Shown piece by piece: positions 53,767 through 64,000 of a stretch of 64,000 nt of DNA. The notes under the pieces were generated by a model that saw nothing but the letters and a program-made list of their open reading frames with translations, did not search any database and was not told where the DNA came from. Position 1 is the first letter of the stretch. Each line of letters starts with the position of its first letter. The position numbers were made by a program, and so were the translations under genes. Origin of the DNA: Muricea muricata (lineage: Eukaryota; Cnidaria; Anthozoa; Malacalcyonacea; Plexauridae); contig OY979723.1 in the NCBI GenBank assembly GCA_963855995.1, forward strand, positions 8,623,013 through 8,687,012. The letters are read 5' to 3'.

Positions 53767-54255
53767 TGTTATAAGCCATATATAACATGAGCAATTTATA
53801 GACAACATTATGCAGGGTGACGTCTAGGCTATGGACAGCTGTAAATTCTCCTATGCGGCTGTGCGCAGGCTGTATGACGTCACATGTTGTATTATTTGCA
53901 TATCAAATAATGTTAAGTGATCTAAGTTAATTTAAGTTGATTTAAGTGATCTTTGCAATGCAATAGGAAAAATACTGGACAAAATAATTTTATGTTATAG
54001 CCACTTTAAAACAATCGATTTAAAATAAATTAGTAATGCGCAAAACAATATATGAATAGCCCCCCCCCCTCCCCAATTATCGACGCCGAATACGCGACTG
54101 GCCGAAACACTGTATTACTGCCAATATCCAATCAAAACACGTTGACTTTTCCAATGACTGCTTCAGAAAGTAAGTATCTTTTAATATTTTATATCTTTTA
54201 ATATCTTATATTTTAAAACAGCCAATTTAAAAGAAAGTTTTCATTTACAAACCTT

Positions 54256-55135
<880 letters not shown>

Positions 55136-55367
55136 CCTTAAACACTAAACCTTGAGCTCCGAGCGGGCAAAGCGTAACGAGAGGACAAGTCCCAAGTCTC
55201 GTAGTTGAATTTTGCAGGTAATTCGGAATAGATTGTTCTGGTAAGGAGATATTTACCATGTCTTCAGGAAATGATCCGATCCCCGATCCCCTCCATCATA
55301 CGAAAGGATGATGCTCCTTTCATCATACGCTCATTTTTTAAACTAATTAGCCTGATTAATACTAGAG

Positions 55368-55625
55368 AGGAACGATTCGTCTGGACCAACTTGGTCAAAG
55401 AATAGATAGTTCGTCTTATAATTCGTCTCTGTAGAAACGCGGCCAGTCAGGCGGATCATCCGTCAAGACGAACTATCTGCGTAGTTCGTCTGTTCAAAGG
55501 AACTTGGACGGACGATCTGTCTGCTTGCGCGCGTTTATGCGCAGAAGAATTATCAGACGAACCATCTTTTTGCATAGTTTCTTCTTGTGTGTTTATGCTT
55601 ACATTTATGATCTGCCAAATGGATG
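55368..55625. repeat. AGTTCGTCTG-rich inverted-repeat cluster, copy 2
   Basis: This matches 47275-47600 but lacks about 40 bp of its middle. GATAGTTCGTC, GGCGGATCATCCGTC and GACGAACTATC are kept. Confidence 0.65.
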
Positions 55626-56068
55626 ATCCGTCCCAAGAATAAATCAGACCATTAAATGGTGCTGCATTATGCTATTCATGCTTAAAAGGTTTAGAGACTA
55701 TTGTAAGGCTTGCAAAGGAAAACGTTTTTGAATTAGCTATGAGAGATCGAGTCATCTTATACGCCAATGAAATATTTTAGGACAATTTAAACACGCTATG
55801 TATAACGCTCCTTGCGTTTGAGACACTGAAAGGCGTCGCATCAAAACGAGGCCGGTAGAGATTAATAGCCAGATTCCATATTAAACATAAAATAGAATCA
55901 CTCTACTGGAACTACGGTTTGATATTCAGAAAGCATAAAATTGCAAAATAAATTCAAAAGGCAAACTTTGCCCCACCGACCTCGTTTTGATGCAATTTTT
56001 TCCAGGTTGCGAGGGCAGACGTTTTTCCTTAACAATTAAATAATCGACTATTCCACAAATTTTACAAA

Positions 56069-56436
56069 TTAATTAGCGTGTGAGTATATCGATTGTAGGC
56101 TGTAAACACTAGTCCTTAAATACGTATAAAACCAATAATTATATGACGTAGAGCATTGCAAATATTGTCCTTCGCAACAAACTAATTTCACCCCGCACTG
56201 TGACGTCATGCACCAGTCGCCTGTCTCCAAATTGTTACATTCGCAATCGTCCAATCGGCATCTCCGTACGAGGGAGGCAACCCTCGTCGAACTACGGCGG
56301 TCTTTGGTGAAATTTCTAAAGCAATGTTCAAACATCTCATTTTGACACGGTTCGTTCTCGATCAATCGTTTCCAATTTTCGCCGTAGTCTTCGTCTTCAC
56401 AGAGGAAACATGTTGTTTTCTGAGTCAGAATTCGTC
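56069..56436 (-). CDS. Small Cys-rich protein with Ly6/uPAR-like domain (last exon), copy 2
   Basis: Second copy of the exon at 47991-48358, read from the CTATTTCAG acceptor at 56436. All twelve Cys positions are kept. The changes I see are few (Ser to Pro in IENE(S/P)CQNE, His to Tyr in FYT(H/Y)LRTS, Lys to Glu in CED(K/E)DYG, and Thr to Ile near the start). The upstream leader frame is broken by a single-base insertion near 56470, which supports that segment being intron. Secreted or membrane-anchored LU protein is the likely class; no ligand can be named. Confidence 0.5.
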
Positions 56437-58822
56437 CTGAAATAGTTAAACGATTTCACGGTTTCAACCCAGAAGAAATATGCCTAGCTGTGGGTTTGTA
56501 CATTCAACTGCAATGACGCCAATGAGAACTGCACAGCCAAGTTTCAAAAAGCCGATATCAGGGTGGCTTGTGACAGCTTCGCATGGTTTCTCACAGCTTA
56601 ATTGCAGTTTATAAAGTGCATTGTTTGGAGACATGCATATGATCTATATTGCATGTTGCAGCAAGGGACGTCAGCTACAGAAGTAGCAAGCGCGGGGGGC
56701 GGGGGGGGGGAATGTTATATAACTGTATTATGAGCACATAAAGCGCCCGGGTACGAGTCTGATTGTATTCACTTCCAATCAAACAAGTCCAATTAGCAAT
56801 GCCAATTGTCCCCATTATGTATGACAGGCGAGTCAGCTATTAGCTGTCTGCCCAAAGATACAATATGCACACGTGGTGAGAGATGTAATGAATTCCATTT
56901 TTTGTTAACAAGTCTAAGTTTATTCCACAATCTCTCTTCTATATTCTGCCATAATCTGTATAGTTACGTTCATTTATACTTTAAGAACAAATTGTCTCAC
57001 CAGTATCGTATTTTTCATTGACCACGAGTGACAGCGGTTTCTCTGTGAGAGTATTTATTTTGATTGTTTTGAAGGACGGCCATTTTATGAGCAAGGCTAA
57101 GAAAATTCCTAAAGGAAAAGCGAGAAAATTATTTGTTGACTTACTGAGGGATTATCAATCAAACATTTGGAATGTTGCCAGCTGAGCTACGTGGTCAGAT
57201 CAGTTCACAAGTACTATGTGATATCTCGGAATACAATTTCTAGTCTTTAGTAAATAATAGATTTGAAGCAATTTGATTGGTTGACTTGCTAGTAAATATG
57301 AGGCATTATTTACTAGTTGGCATTTTTTCAAAATGGCCGCCAATGAAAGCCGTTTTGATGTTTTATACTTTTGCCAAAATTGAGAAATGGAGAAAAACTG
57401 CATTAATATAAAATACCTTTGTTGTTAAACTATCAATAGATCGTTTGCATAATTTTTTCACTATTAAATTAAAAATTACAAGTCTTTACTTCGAAATTTT
57501 CCGAAGTAAACTGTAATTATGAAAGAAGTGCATTTTATACTTGTTTTACTAAAGAAATTATATTAAAACAATTATTCACCTTAGGCTCAGTGACTATGGT
57601 GAATATTCGCCAATAATTGTTAAATATTCAGCTTGCCCGGTGTAAATACACATAGAAATAATAGATATAGAATGCGAGCTTGGTAACCTAGCCGGTACCC
57701 AAATTGAAAAAAAATTGCCCTTATAAATCGGCCATTTTGAATTTTAATGTGGCGTCACTTGTTTACCGGGAAATAGGTAGGAGCACGCATTCTATTATTT
57801 CTATGATGTAGCACCACAGGTATGATTTTCAGCTCAGTACATAACACAAACAAACAAAAAAACATGATTACATCAAGATTGCATTGATATCGAGGGAACT
57901 AAACCACTAAACTCATATCTGAAACATCAAATACTCGAACCGACCTGACCGCGTTAATAGGCGCTGCCGTTTCTGGGATCGTGGGTTAAATTCCCGCCGT
58001 GGTCAGGCATATTTTTGGCTTGCACGATGTAGATATAAACTCGACAGAGTATCACATCACAAACAGCGGAGGGATTTGATTATAATTGCATGGCTTAAGA
58101 TCCATAATCTCAGTAACCGGAATTTAACCAGTATCTAGAACATCCTATAATTTCGAAACCTGTAAAACTAAAAAGGAAGCGAATTAGTCGTGCCGACTGC
58201 GGACTCCCGACCCGGTTGAAACAAAAGTTTAAACCGTCTCCTGCGCTATACAAACTGCATTTGGTTATCTATCTGATCAATTATCACATACATGACATGC
58301 TATCAATTCTCAGATTCCCCAATTCCTGGATTTTATATTCTTGGAATCTAGTTTCCCGGTTTGGATAGCTGTTCTTCGGTTTCGTATTCGCCGTTTCCTA
58401 TTATATTCGCTTTCAAATATTAAAACAATGAATTGCAAATTTCCGGGAGTCCTCGTGTCTCCGGAGCAGTCACGAGTTGTTGTCCAGACAAATTCTAATG
58501 TAAATATTTCGATTTGATAACAAGGATATGCTGTAACTAATCTTTTATCAGTGTGTACACTGATATCTCGATTCTCGAAATAAGAACGGGTCATTTATAA
58601 TTTGATACTGTCAGATCATGCATGTAATATGAAGAATGGTATAACTGGTGCTGTCCAGTATACATATCAATGGATATAACTACCTAGAATTTCAAACGTC
58701 ACGAGTCATTAAATCTAGTGACGGTTATGAAAATCTATATGTTATTCGAAAGTATATAACAGGAAATGAATACATTATTTATATTCATCGAAAGCTCACT
58801 TCCTGGAAATGATATTGGCGAT
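56437..58822. other. Between LU-like and Ubl-ART genes, copy 2
   Basis: Same order as copy 1: a GCATGTTGCAGCAAGGGACG block and a run of G at about 56694-56710, the GTATGACAGGCG-type repeat, an ACAATTATTCACC palindrome at 57565-57620, the MITE at 57651-57805 and the tRNA-like relic at 57947-58004. No gene is supported. Confidence 0.5.
57947..58004 (+). pseudogene. tRNA-like relic, D-arm missing, copy 2
   Basis: GACCGCG at the start pairs with CGTGGTC at the end (7 bp). GTGGG TTAAATT CCCGC forms a 5-bp T stem with a seven-base loop. The segment between acceptor and T stem is too short to hold both D and anticodon arms, so it cannot be an ordinary tRNA. Confidence 0.45.
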
Positions 58823-58829
58823 TATAAAA
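58823..58829 (+). promoter_or_regulatory. TATA-like element of Ubl-ART gene 2
   Basis: TATAAAA lies 51 bp upstream of the ATG at 58880, in the context GATTATAAAAACCTCTCCC. Transcription from about 30 bp downstream would leave a 5'UTR of about 25 nt. Confidence 0.5.
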
Positions 58830-58879
58830 ACCTCTCCCATAAGCAAACAATCTGATTAGAATACGGTGAGTGAGTCAAA

Positions 58880-59842
58880 ATGATGTCTGACGAACATCTA
58901 GAGTTAATTGCTGCTGGGTTCACAGCAATTCTCGGCTTTCATGTTGTCCATGGCCCCGCCGGTCAAGGCCTGCCGAAGCTCAGCATTCGCAATCTGTTTC
59001 ATTGTACTTATATTCCAAGATCACTGGAAAGTTTTGCGCCCGAAGACGTGTTCGACGTTCACGTGAAGACAATAACTGGTGCTACAACAACTGTCCAAGT
59101 AACCGGTTCCTTTACCGTCGCTGAGCTTAAGGCAGCCGTAGAAATGAAGGCAAACATTCCTGGGAGAGATCAACGGCTTATGTTTGACCGAAAACGCTTA
59201 GAAGACCATCACACAATCGCAGAGTTGGGGATTCCGCCGTCTGCCACAATATTTCTACTTGTGCGTACAAGAGGTGGCGGTCCTGATTTTCAACTCGACC
59301 CTGACGAGTTAGATCCGAGCTATAACTACGATTTTACAAACGTATCGGATGACGGCAAAACATACATGCGAGGAGGGAAGCCATACAAACGTCCGTATGG
59401 CTGGAGAAGATATGCTGTCAAAGTACTAGATGTTTATGAATCAAATACATGGCTGGGACCAAACGGAATGCGTACCGAAGAAGCTCAAGGCGAATGGCCT
59501 GTTTCTTACCATGGAACAAATTTGGAGGCAGCTAAAGGAATAATGGACATAGGCTACAAGAAAGGACACAGACAATTATATGAGAACCTTCATGGTAAAG
59601 CGGTCTACTCAAGTCCTTCCCTTGATATGGTTGCGAAGGTTTATGCCACGGAGTTCGAACATAAAGGTAATACCTGGAAAGTTGTTCTGCAGAATCGAGT
59701 CAACCCTGCACCCGGTCATTTATGTATCGTTGAAGCCAAAGATACTGGCGCTGGAGCAGAGTACTGGTTGTCTCCGAAGCAAGATATTGACAACAAAGTA
59801 TATGACATACGACCTTACGGTCTGTTGTTCAAGACGTTTTAA
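58880..59842 (+). CDS. Ubiquitin-like domain fused to ADP-ribosyltransferase-like domain, copy 2
   Basis: A single-exon frame of 320 aa, starting MMSDEHLELIAAGF (the second Met aligns with the start of copy 1). The Ubl half is almost identical to copy 1, including VRTRGGG. In the ART-like half SYHGT and GKAVYSSPSLDMVAK are unchanged, but the text between them and just after differs at many residues (TEEAQGE, TNLEAAKGIMDIGYKKGHRQ, LYENLH, VYATEFEH). The final strand ends RPYGLLFKTF. The intact frame and concentrated amino-acid change argue that both copies are functional and diverging. Its TATA-like element is at the normal distance, unlike in copy 1. Function is inferred, not known: possibly ADP-ribosylation linked to ubiquitin signalling or defence. 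Confidence 0.75.
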   Translation: MMSDEHLELIAAGFTAILGFHVVHGPAGQGLPKLSIRNLFHCTYIPRSLESFAPEDVFDVHVKTITGATTTVQVTGSFTVAELKAAVEMKANIPGRDQRLMFDRKRLEDHHTIAELGIPPSATIFLLVRTRGGGPDFQLDPDELDPSYNYDFTNVSDDGKTYMRGGKPYKRPYGWRRYAVKVLDVYESNTWLGPNGMRTEEAQGEWPVSYHGTNLEAAKGIMDIGYKKGHRQLYENLHGKAVYSSPSLDMVAKVYATEFEHKGNTWKVVLQNRVNPAPGHLCIVEAKDTGAGAEYWLSPKQDIDNKVYDIRPYGLLFKTF

Positions 59843-62480
59843 TAACGTATAACTACAAGAGTGCCGAGGCGTGAGGTGCATAGTTACTTCTTATCCAACA
59901 ATTGTTGTCGTGACTTTTAGAGCTTATAGTTAACATTAATTCAAATTCTTATTTAATCATTAACTATTGTAAAGTTCTTTTCTTTCAGTTTGTTCCATTT
60001 CTATCCATATGAAGAACAGAATTCTACTGGAACTGTTTTGATGCGTCGCTGTTCATTCATGTGTTACATTGTTAAAAAGCTATTATACATGAATGAACCC
60101 ATTTAAAGATATAACAAGAAGCATGCTCCCTGTCCAGAAAGAAATATGGAACTATTGCACATTCAGACTAAATTTCCCAATTTATGTTAAACGCGGTTTT
60201 TGTCCTACTTCTGGCTAATGCTCTGTTGATTACCTATTTACCTTTAATCATTTCAAAAGAAATTAGTCAGTTGGCCAAGGTTAAAACTATTGCTGCTTGA
60301 CAAATATGCAGTTCGCTTGAATACACCTACTGTTTTGAGCTGAAAATGTAGCGAATTATTGGGCACTTCGCTGCATTGTTCCATATTTAATTTTCTGTGG
60401 TTAAACCTCTACAGTAGATGCACGGCCATGTAGTTACATATTGTTCAGGGTTAGAGCTCAGTTTGTATTAGATTATCGTTATGAGATTGTATTAGATGAT
60501 CGCAATTCAGTATGGACAAATTGATTTGGAATTAAAAATTTACACTGTCAAACTTTGGTTATTGAGTTAGCGTTCCAGTTTGATTATGGTTCAATGCATG
60601 CGATGCGTTTAAAAACAGAGAATCAAAAAGGAGTGGAATGGAAACGGAATGGAAGCTAATACGCCCAGCTTGCATATTCAAGCCTGCACAGCATTGTCTG
60701 TAGAAGTATGGACTTTTTTGGGTCATTGGGTGTCAAAGAGCTAAAAACCAATGCTGAATCGCTTGCCTTCTCTTTGAGTGACGAGAAATATCCACACTGG
60801 TGTTGTTCAAAGCGTTTTACGTAAACATTCAATCGAGTGTGATTTTCAACCTGTTTCAGACTGGTTTTCATAGATAGTAATTCACTTTACGAACATCGCC
60901 AATGAATTCACGAAATGCGAAAACCTGGCCTCCCCCCCCCCCCCCCAAGCCCAAAAAAGCTTTAAAGTGATATAGTTCCATAGACACTGCAGTTCGTGTT
61001 TAAATTACCTAAATACAAATAAGCCCTCAATTGAAATACGCTTAAAACGAAGTTACAGGGTTCCAAAGTAAAGCGTCAGCAACATAGCTGGCGCTTTAAC
61101 TCGCGTTTTCAGTTCATTCGTTTAGTGATTGTTTGAGAAAACAGGTATATATACATGAATACTCTTACAACAGGTAGTTCTGCTTCGCTAAACCTATTGC
61201 ATAAAATCACTCGTGTGTCGCAGCACCTGTTCATTGTTTTGACAACAATCTCGCTTCACAATGGATTCTTAAGGTAAACACAACTCTTGCTGGGAACAGT
61301 AAAGCACTGAGTGAGTAATGCTTAATCCTGTTGTACGGAATTAAAAATTCTGTGAGGCAGTTTTTCCTCGTGACCCGAGTATAAGTGAAAAGTATATTAC
61401 TTCAGCGATGTAAGATTATGATAATTCAAGCCCGAGTGAAATTGTTTGCGAGAAACTGTGTGCATGCGATACACGGATGGTTGCACATGAATGACTCTAT
61501 TGAATACTCACTAGCGGTCAAAAAATTTCCTTCGAAGCTAGAGGAATCAATGTTTCAATGTCATTCACATACACATTTATAGTTTGCACAAAATTTTGCA
61601 GTCATGAAAGTCGTTTGTTTATGCGTGAGCGCCATTTTCTCCCGTCGTGTCTTTGAGAGAGAAAATTAAAAAGCATGGACTTAATCGTTATCAGTATGCA
61701 TGCACCCTCTTTACTGAGTAAAAAGGTGATTCCATGAGACGGGCTAGGACAGTTAATCGGGTTGACTAGTTTGTTCTGTACCTTACAGCAGTACGATTTT
61801 AAAACTGAATTTGAAAGACGGTATCCTGTTCTATTACACGCAAGGTATATAGGTTCTTTCCCCGCCTGAAACGATAAAGTTAAAATCGACGTTTCCATGC
61901 GAGCTTCCCGATGAAAGGGCTTTCGCTCAAAACGTCGAATGTCACTTTATCGTTTCAGGTATAGTGAAAGAACCTATACCATTCGTGTAGCATTGACTCC
62001 ACTACCTACACTGCCAACGCTAGTTCCTGTTTACGTTAGGTGTAATTGTAAATCTGTCGTAAGGTTGATCCTAGCCTCCCCTGCAGGCTGTCCCTCATCT
62101 AGACAACACTGAATTTTGGCATTTGCACGATTTCCAATCAAAATATCATGAACTCGCTTACTAGCTGTCATATGAGTCACGTCATATTTGAGACATTACA
62201 TCATGAAACTAGGATTTGAAAATTCATATTTACCAGTGAAGGTCAGAATGATAATGTAAATTCTTGGTAGTCTTTTTCTGGTCATGCCAATAAACAATTC
62301 TGTTCATTCTTCAAGAATCATATTTCAACCTCTTATAATGTTACTGACTCGACGACCTGTTGAAATCAAATCTTTGCTTCGTTTTCAATATAAAGCCACC
62401 TGCTGCAGCGCGCGAATTTGAAATACAATGTCTCTCTCGTCAGACTTGAATGGATTGCAGGGGCTAGTTGCAGGATTTCT
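59843..62480. other. Intergenic region right of the duplication
   Basis: Homology to copy 1 ends near 60512. A run of C at 60934-60946 is followed by unremarkable AT-rich DNA. The stretch 61735-61985 has inverted text (AAGGTATATAGGTTCTTTC against GAAAGAACCTATACC, and CTGAAACGATAAAGT with its inverse) around a GATGAAAGGGCTTTCGCTC motif, and 61900-62040 matches the 13090-13250 repeat. A TATATATA near 61145 and a GTAAAC donor-like site near 61274 could belong to a short transcript, but I cannot support a gene. Confidence 0.45.
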
Positions 62481-62484
62481 GGTG

Positions 62485-62720
62485 TGGCCAATTCTCCCCG
62501 TTATGCATGAACAGCCAACAATCAGCCATTGGTTGTTCACGCAAAATTCAATAGCCGTGCAAATGACATGGATCCATTATTTTTGCTGTTTTGTGAGTAA
62601 AGCTCTGGGCAAACTAGGAAACATTGTTGCGGAAACATTGTTTTCTACCAATTCTTTTCCTCGTTTCCGCCATGCTTTCTTTGCCTTAGACGCGATCTGG
62701 GAAACATGCGAGACAGTAGC
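62485..62720. repeat. Repeat with GTTATGCATGAACAGCCAA and AACATTGTTGCGG words
   Basis: GCCAATTCTCCCCGTTATGC and ATGAACAGCCAACAATCAGCC match 48711-48770 and 56803-56850. The following AAACTAGGAAACATTGTTGC, GGAAACATTGTTTTCTACC resembles another inverted-repeat family. It lies downstream of MRPS12. Confidence 0.45.
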
Positions 62721-62995
62721 GAAGCAATTGACCATCATCATTATTCATTTCTTTCTAAATTGATTGCTTGCTTACACGGTGTATAAAAATTTGCATTTGC
62801 ACGACCAAATGTTGGCCTGGCTTCGCCACTGATGTGAGACAAAATAAATCTCAGCTTGTAACAATAGAAAACTCTGTGACGCAGTGCAAACGTCTTAAAA
62901 TCTATTTTCTTCGAAGGATTTCTTGCTACAGTATATCGAGCTCCACCTATCATTTGAGGATATCAAGCCAAATATGTACATCAAAAATGTATTAC

Positions 62996-63379
62996 TCAAT
63001 TTACATCATATTTTCCACGGATTATCTTATACCTAACCCCAGGACAATCTTGCACCCTCCCTCCTTCGAACAAGACGACGCCATGTTCCTGTAAGCTTGC
63101 TTTCTCTCCTGGAATATAAGCTATGATTGTCTGTCCATTGTTGAGTCTAAGCAAGGCGCATTTTCTATTGGCGGAGTTCGGTTTCTTTGGCTTGCGGATG
63201 AAGACTTTCACGCAGACACCTTTACGCTGTGGTCCCTTCAAGATCTGGCTATCTTTGGCCAGCTTCGACTTCTGTTTGCGCTTTTTCGTTTTGCGTTTTC
63301 CACGCATGATTTGGTTCAAAGTTGGCAGCGTTCTCACGATTGTCTTGACCGAGGTTTGCAAGGATGGTGATGGTTTCAT
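62996..63379 (-). CDS. MRPS12: Mitochondrial ribosomal protein uS12m
   Basis: A single-exon frame of 127 aa, [20 protein letters not shown] at the start. The uS12 core is clear: [19 protein letters not shown], then [21 protein letters not shown] with [13 protein letters not shown] (the PNSA signature), [40 protein letters not shown]. uS12 lines the decoding centre of the small ribosomal subunit. The N-terminal extension rich in Ser, Thr and Lys without acidic residues fits a mitochondrial import signal, and the length is close to human MRPS12 (138 aa). The minus-strand ATG at 63379 is preceded by a short upstream ORF that overlaps it. Confidence 0.93.
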   Translation of the reverse strand: MKPSPSLQTSVKTIVRTLPTLNQIMRGKRKTKKRKQKSKLAKDSQILKGPQRKGVCVKVFIRKPKKPNSANRKCALLRLNNGQTIIAYIPGEKASLQEHGVVLFEGGRVQDCPGVRYKIIRGKYDVN

Positions 63380-63420
63380 AGCGGATAGAGTGTGATATGT
63401 ACGTTTTTTATGGATCTCAT
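63376..63420 (-). promoter_or_regulatory. Upstream ORF overlapping the MRPS12 start (ATGA)
   Basis: An ATG at 63420 opens a 14-codon frame whose TGA stop overlaps the MRPS12 ATG by two bases. A CTTACAG acceptor-like site at about 63437-63443 (minus strand) would place it in the same exon. If transcribed, translation of MRPS12 would depend on leaky scanning or reinitiation. Confidence 0.5.
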
Positions 63421-64000
63421 GGTGTATAGAGATATCTGTAAGAAAAAGTGGAAAATTGAGACCATCTCGAAAAAGGTCATCGAACTTTGGCGAGGTCTAG
63501 CGCGCTCGGCGCTCATTATATAACCTGCAGAAATAGTTCTTTCACAGTCCAAAAGATCAGGCTTTTATTATTTGCTCTATTTTTCTTAAAATTTTATAAA
63601 ACACGAGAAACAGTTAACTTGGCTAATGTACTACCTGAGCTGAAATTTCTCAATTTTAGTTCAAAAATAGAGGGTTAATTTCAACAGAATTTCAATGAAT
63701 TGTCCAACAGTGGAAAAACGCGATTTTGACCAGCAATGTTCATCTGAATCGTATTTGCCCAATTTCTCCTCAAACGTTATAAAACGGTGATGTTCAAAAC
63801 ACAAACGCCTGCTCTTCACGACTGTGAAAAAAGTTTTAGTGTCATGAAATGAGGAATGCACAGCAGACCTTTTTCTGGACACTGTGTGTCCCTGTATAAA
63901 ACACATGATGTGATATCATAATATAAATGTGTATGCATACCATTACAAAAATGAAATGGGTATTGCATCCTGTTGCTTGCAGTATTCAGGACCTACATTG
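63421..64000. other. Right end, MRPS12 upstream flank
   Basis: The first 100 bp probably include the MRPS12 promoter and a 5'UTR intron. The stretch 63715-63800 (GACCAGCAATGTTCATCTGA) resembles 37020-37045 inside the inverted-repeat element at 36885-37185. No other gene is seen. Confidence 0.4.

Noticed and set aside
62428..62763. 111-codon plus-strand frame
   Set aside because: It is built from two dispersed repeats, including the GTTATGCATGAACAGCC family also seen at 48711 and 56803.
63123..63395. 90-codon plus-strand frame
   Set aside because: Antisense shadow of MRPS12.

Overview
The window is animal nuclear DNA: AT-rich, with genes split into many small GT-AG exons and introns full of short inverted-repeat elements. 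A TUBGCP6 gene of animal type, Penelope-like and CR1/L2-like retroelement fragments, a Crypton-like recombinase remnant and very many MITE/foldback elements suggest an early-branching metazoan, most likely an anthozoan cnidarian. The species cannot be told from the sequence alone.

Layout. (1) 804-26438, plus strand: a complete gamma-tubulin complex component 6 gene (TUBGCP6/GCP6). I could place 30 exons, all phase-compatible, giving 1,595 codons plus stop. The GRIP1 and GRIP2 domains are separated by a coiled coil and one long exon with nine copies of a short S-T-x-Q-x-x-[MIL]-Y motif. (2) 28366-45100, plus strand: three tandem paralogues of a five-exon, four-transmembrane protein of unknown family. 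The exons keep the same lengths and phases, and a conserved block precedes each ATG. A Penelope-like GIY-YIG remnant and a 5'-truncated non-LTR retrotransposon lie in introns of the third copy. (3) 46073-60512: a two-copy segmental duplication of about 7 kb. Each unit carries a minus-strand gene for a small cysteine-rich protein resembling Ly6/uPAR (LU) domains and, further right, a plus-strand gene for a ubiquitin-like domain fused to a domain that resembles ADP-ribosyltransferases. The copies differ by an 880-bp solo-LTR-like insertion in the second and a 1.33-kb insertion that separates the first Ubl-ART gene from its TATA-like element. (4) 62996-63379, minus strand: mitochondrial ribosomal protein uS12m (MRPS12), with an upstream ORF that overlaps its start codon as ATGA.

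The genes do not form one pathway. TUBGCP6 (microtubule nucleation) and MRPS12 (mitochondrial translation) are housekeeping genes. The four-TM triplet and the LU/Ubl-ART duplication look like lineage-specific expanding families. The Ubl-ART pair is the best candidate for an under-described system: a ubiquitin fold ending in Arg-Gly-Gly next to an ART-like domain with His and Tyr signature positions, duplicated recently, with amino-acid changes concentrated in the ART half. All exon boundaries and domain assignments were made by eye; no search or alignment program was run.
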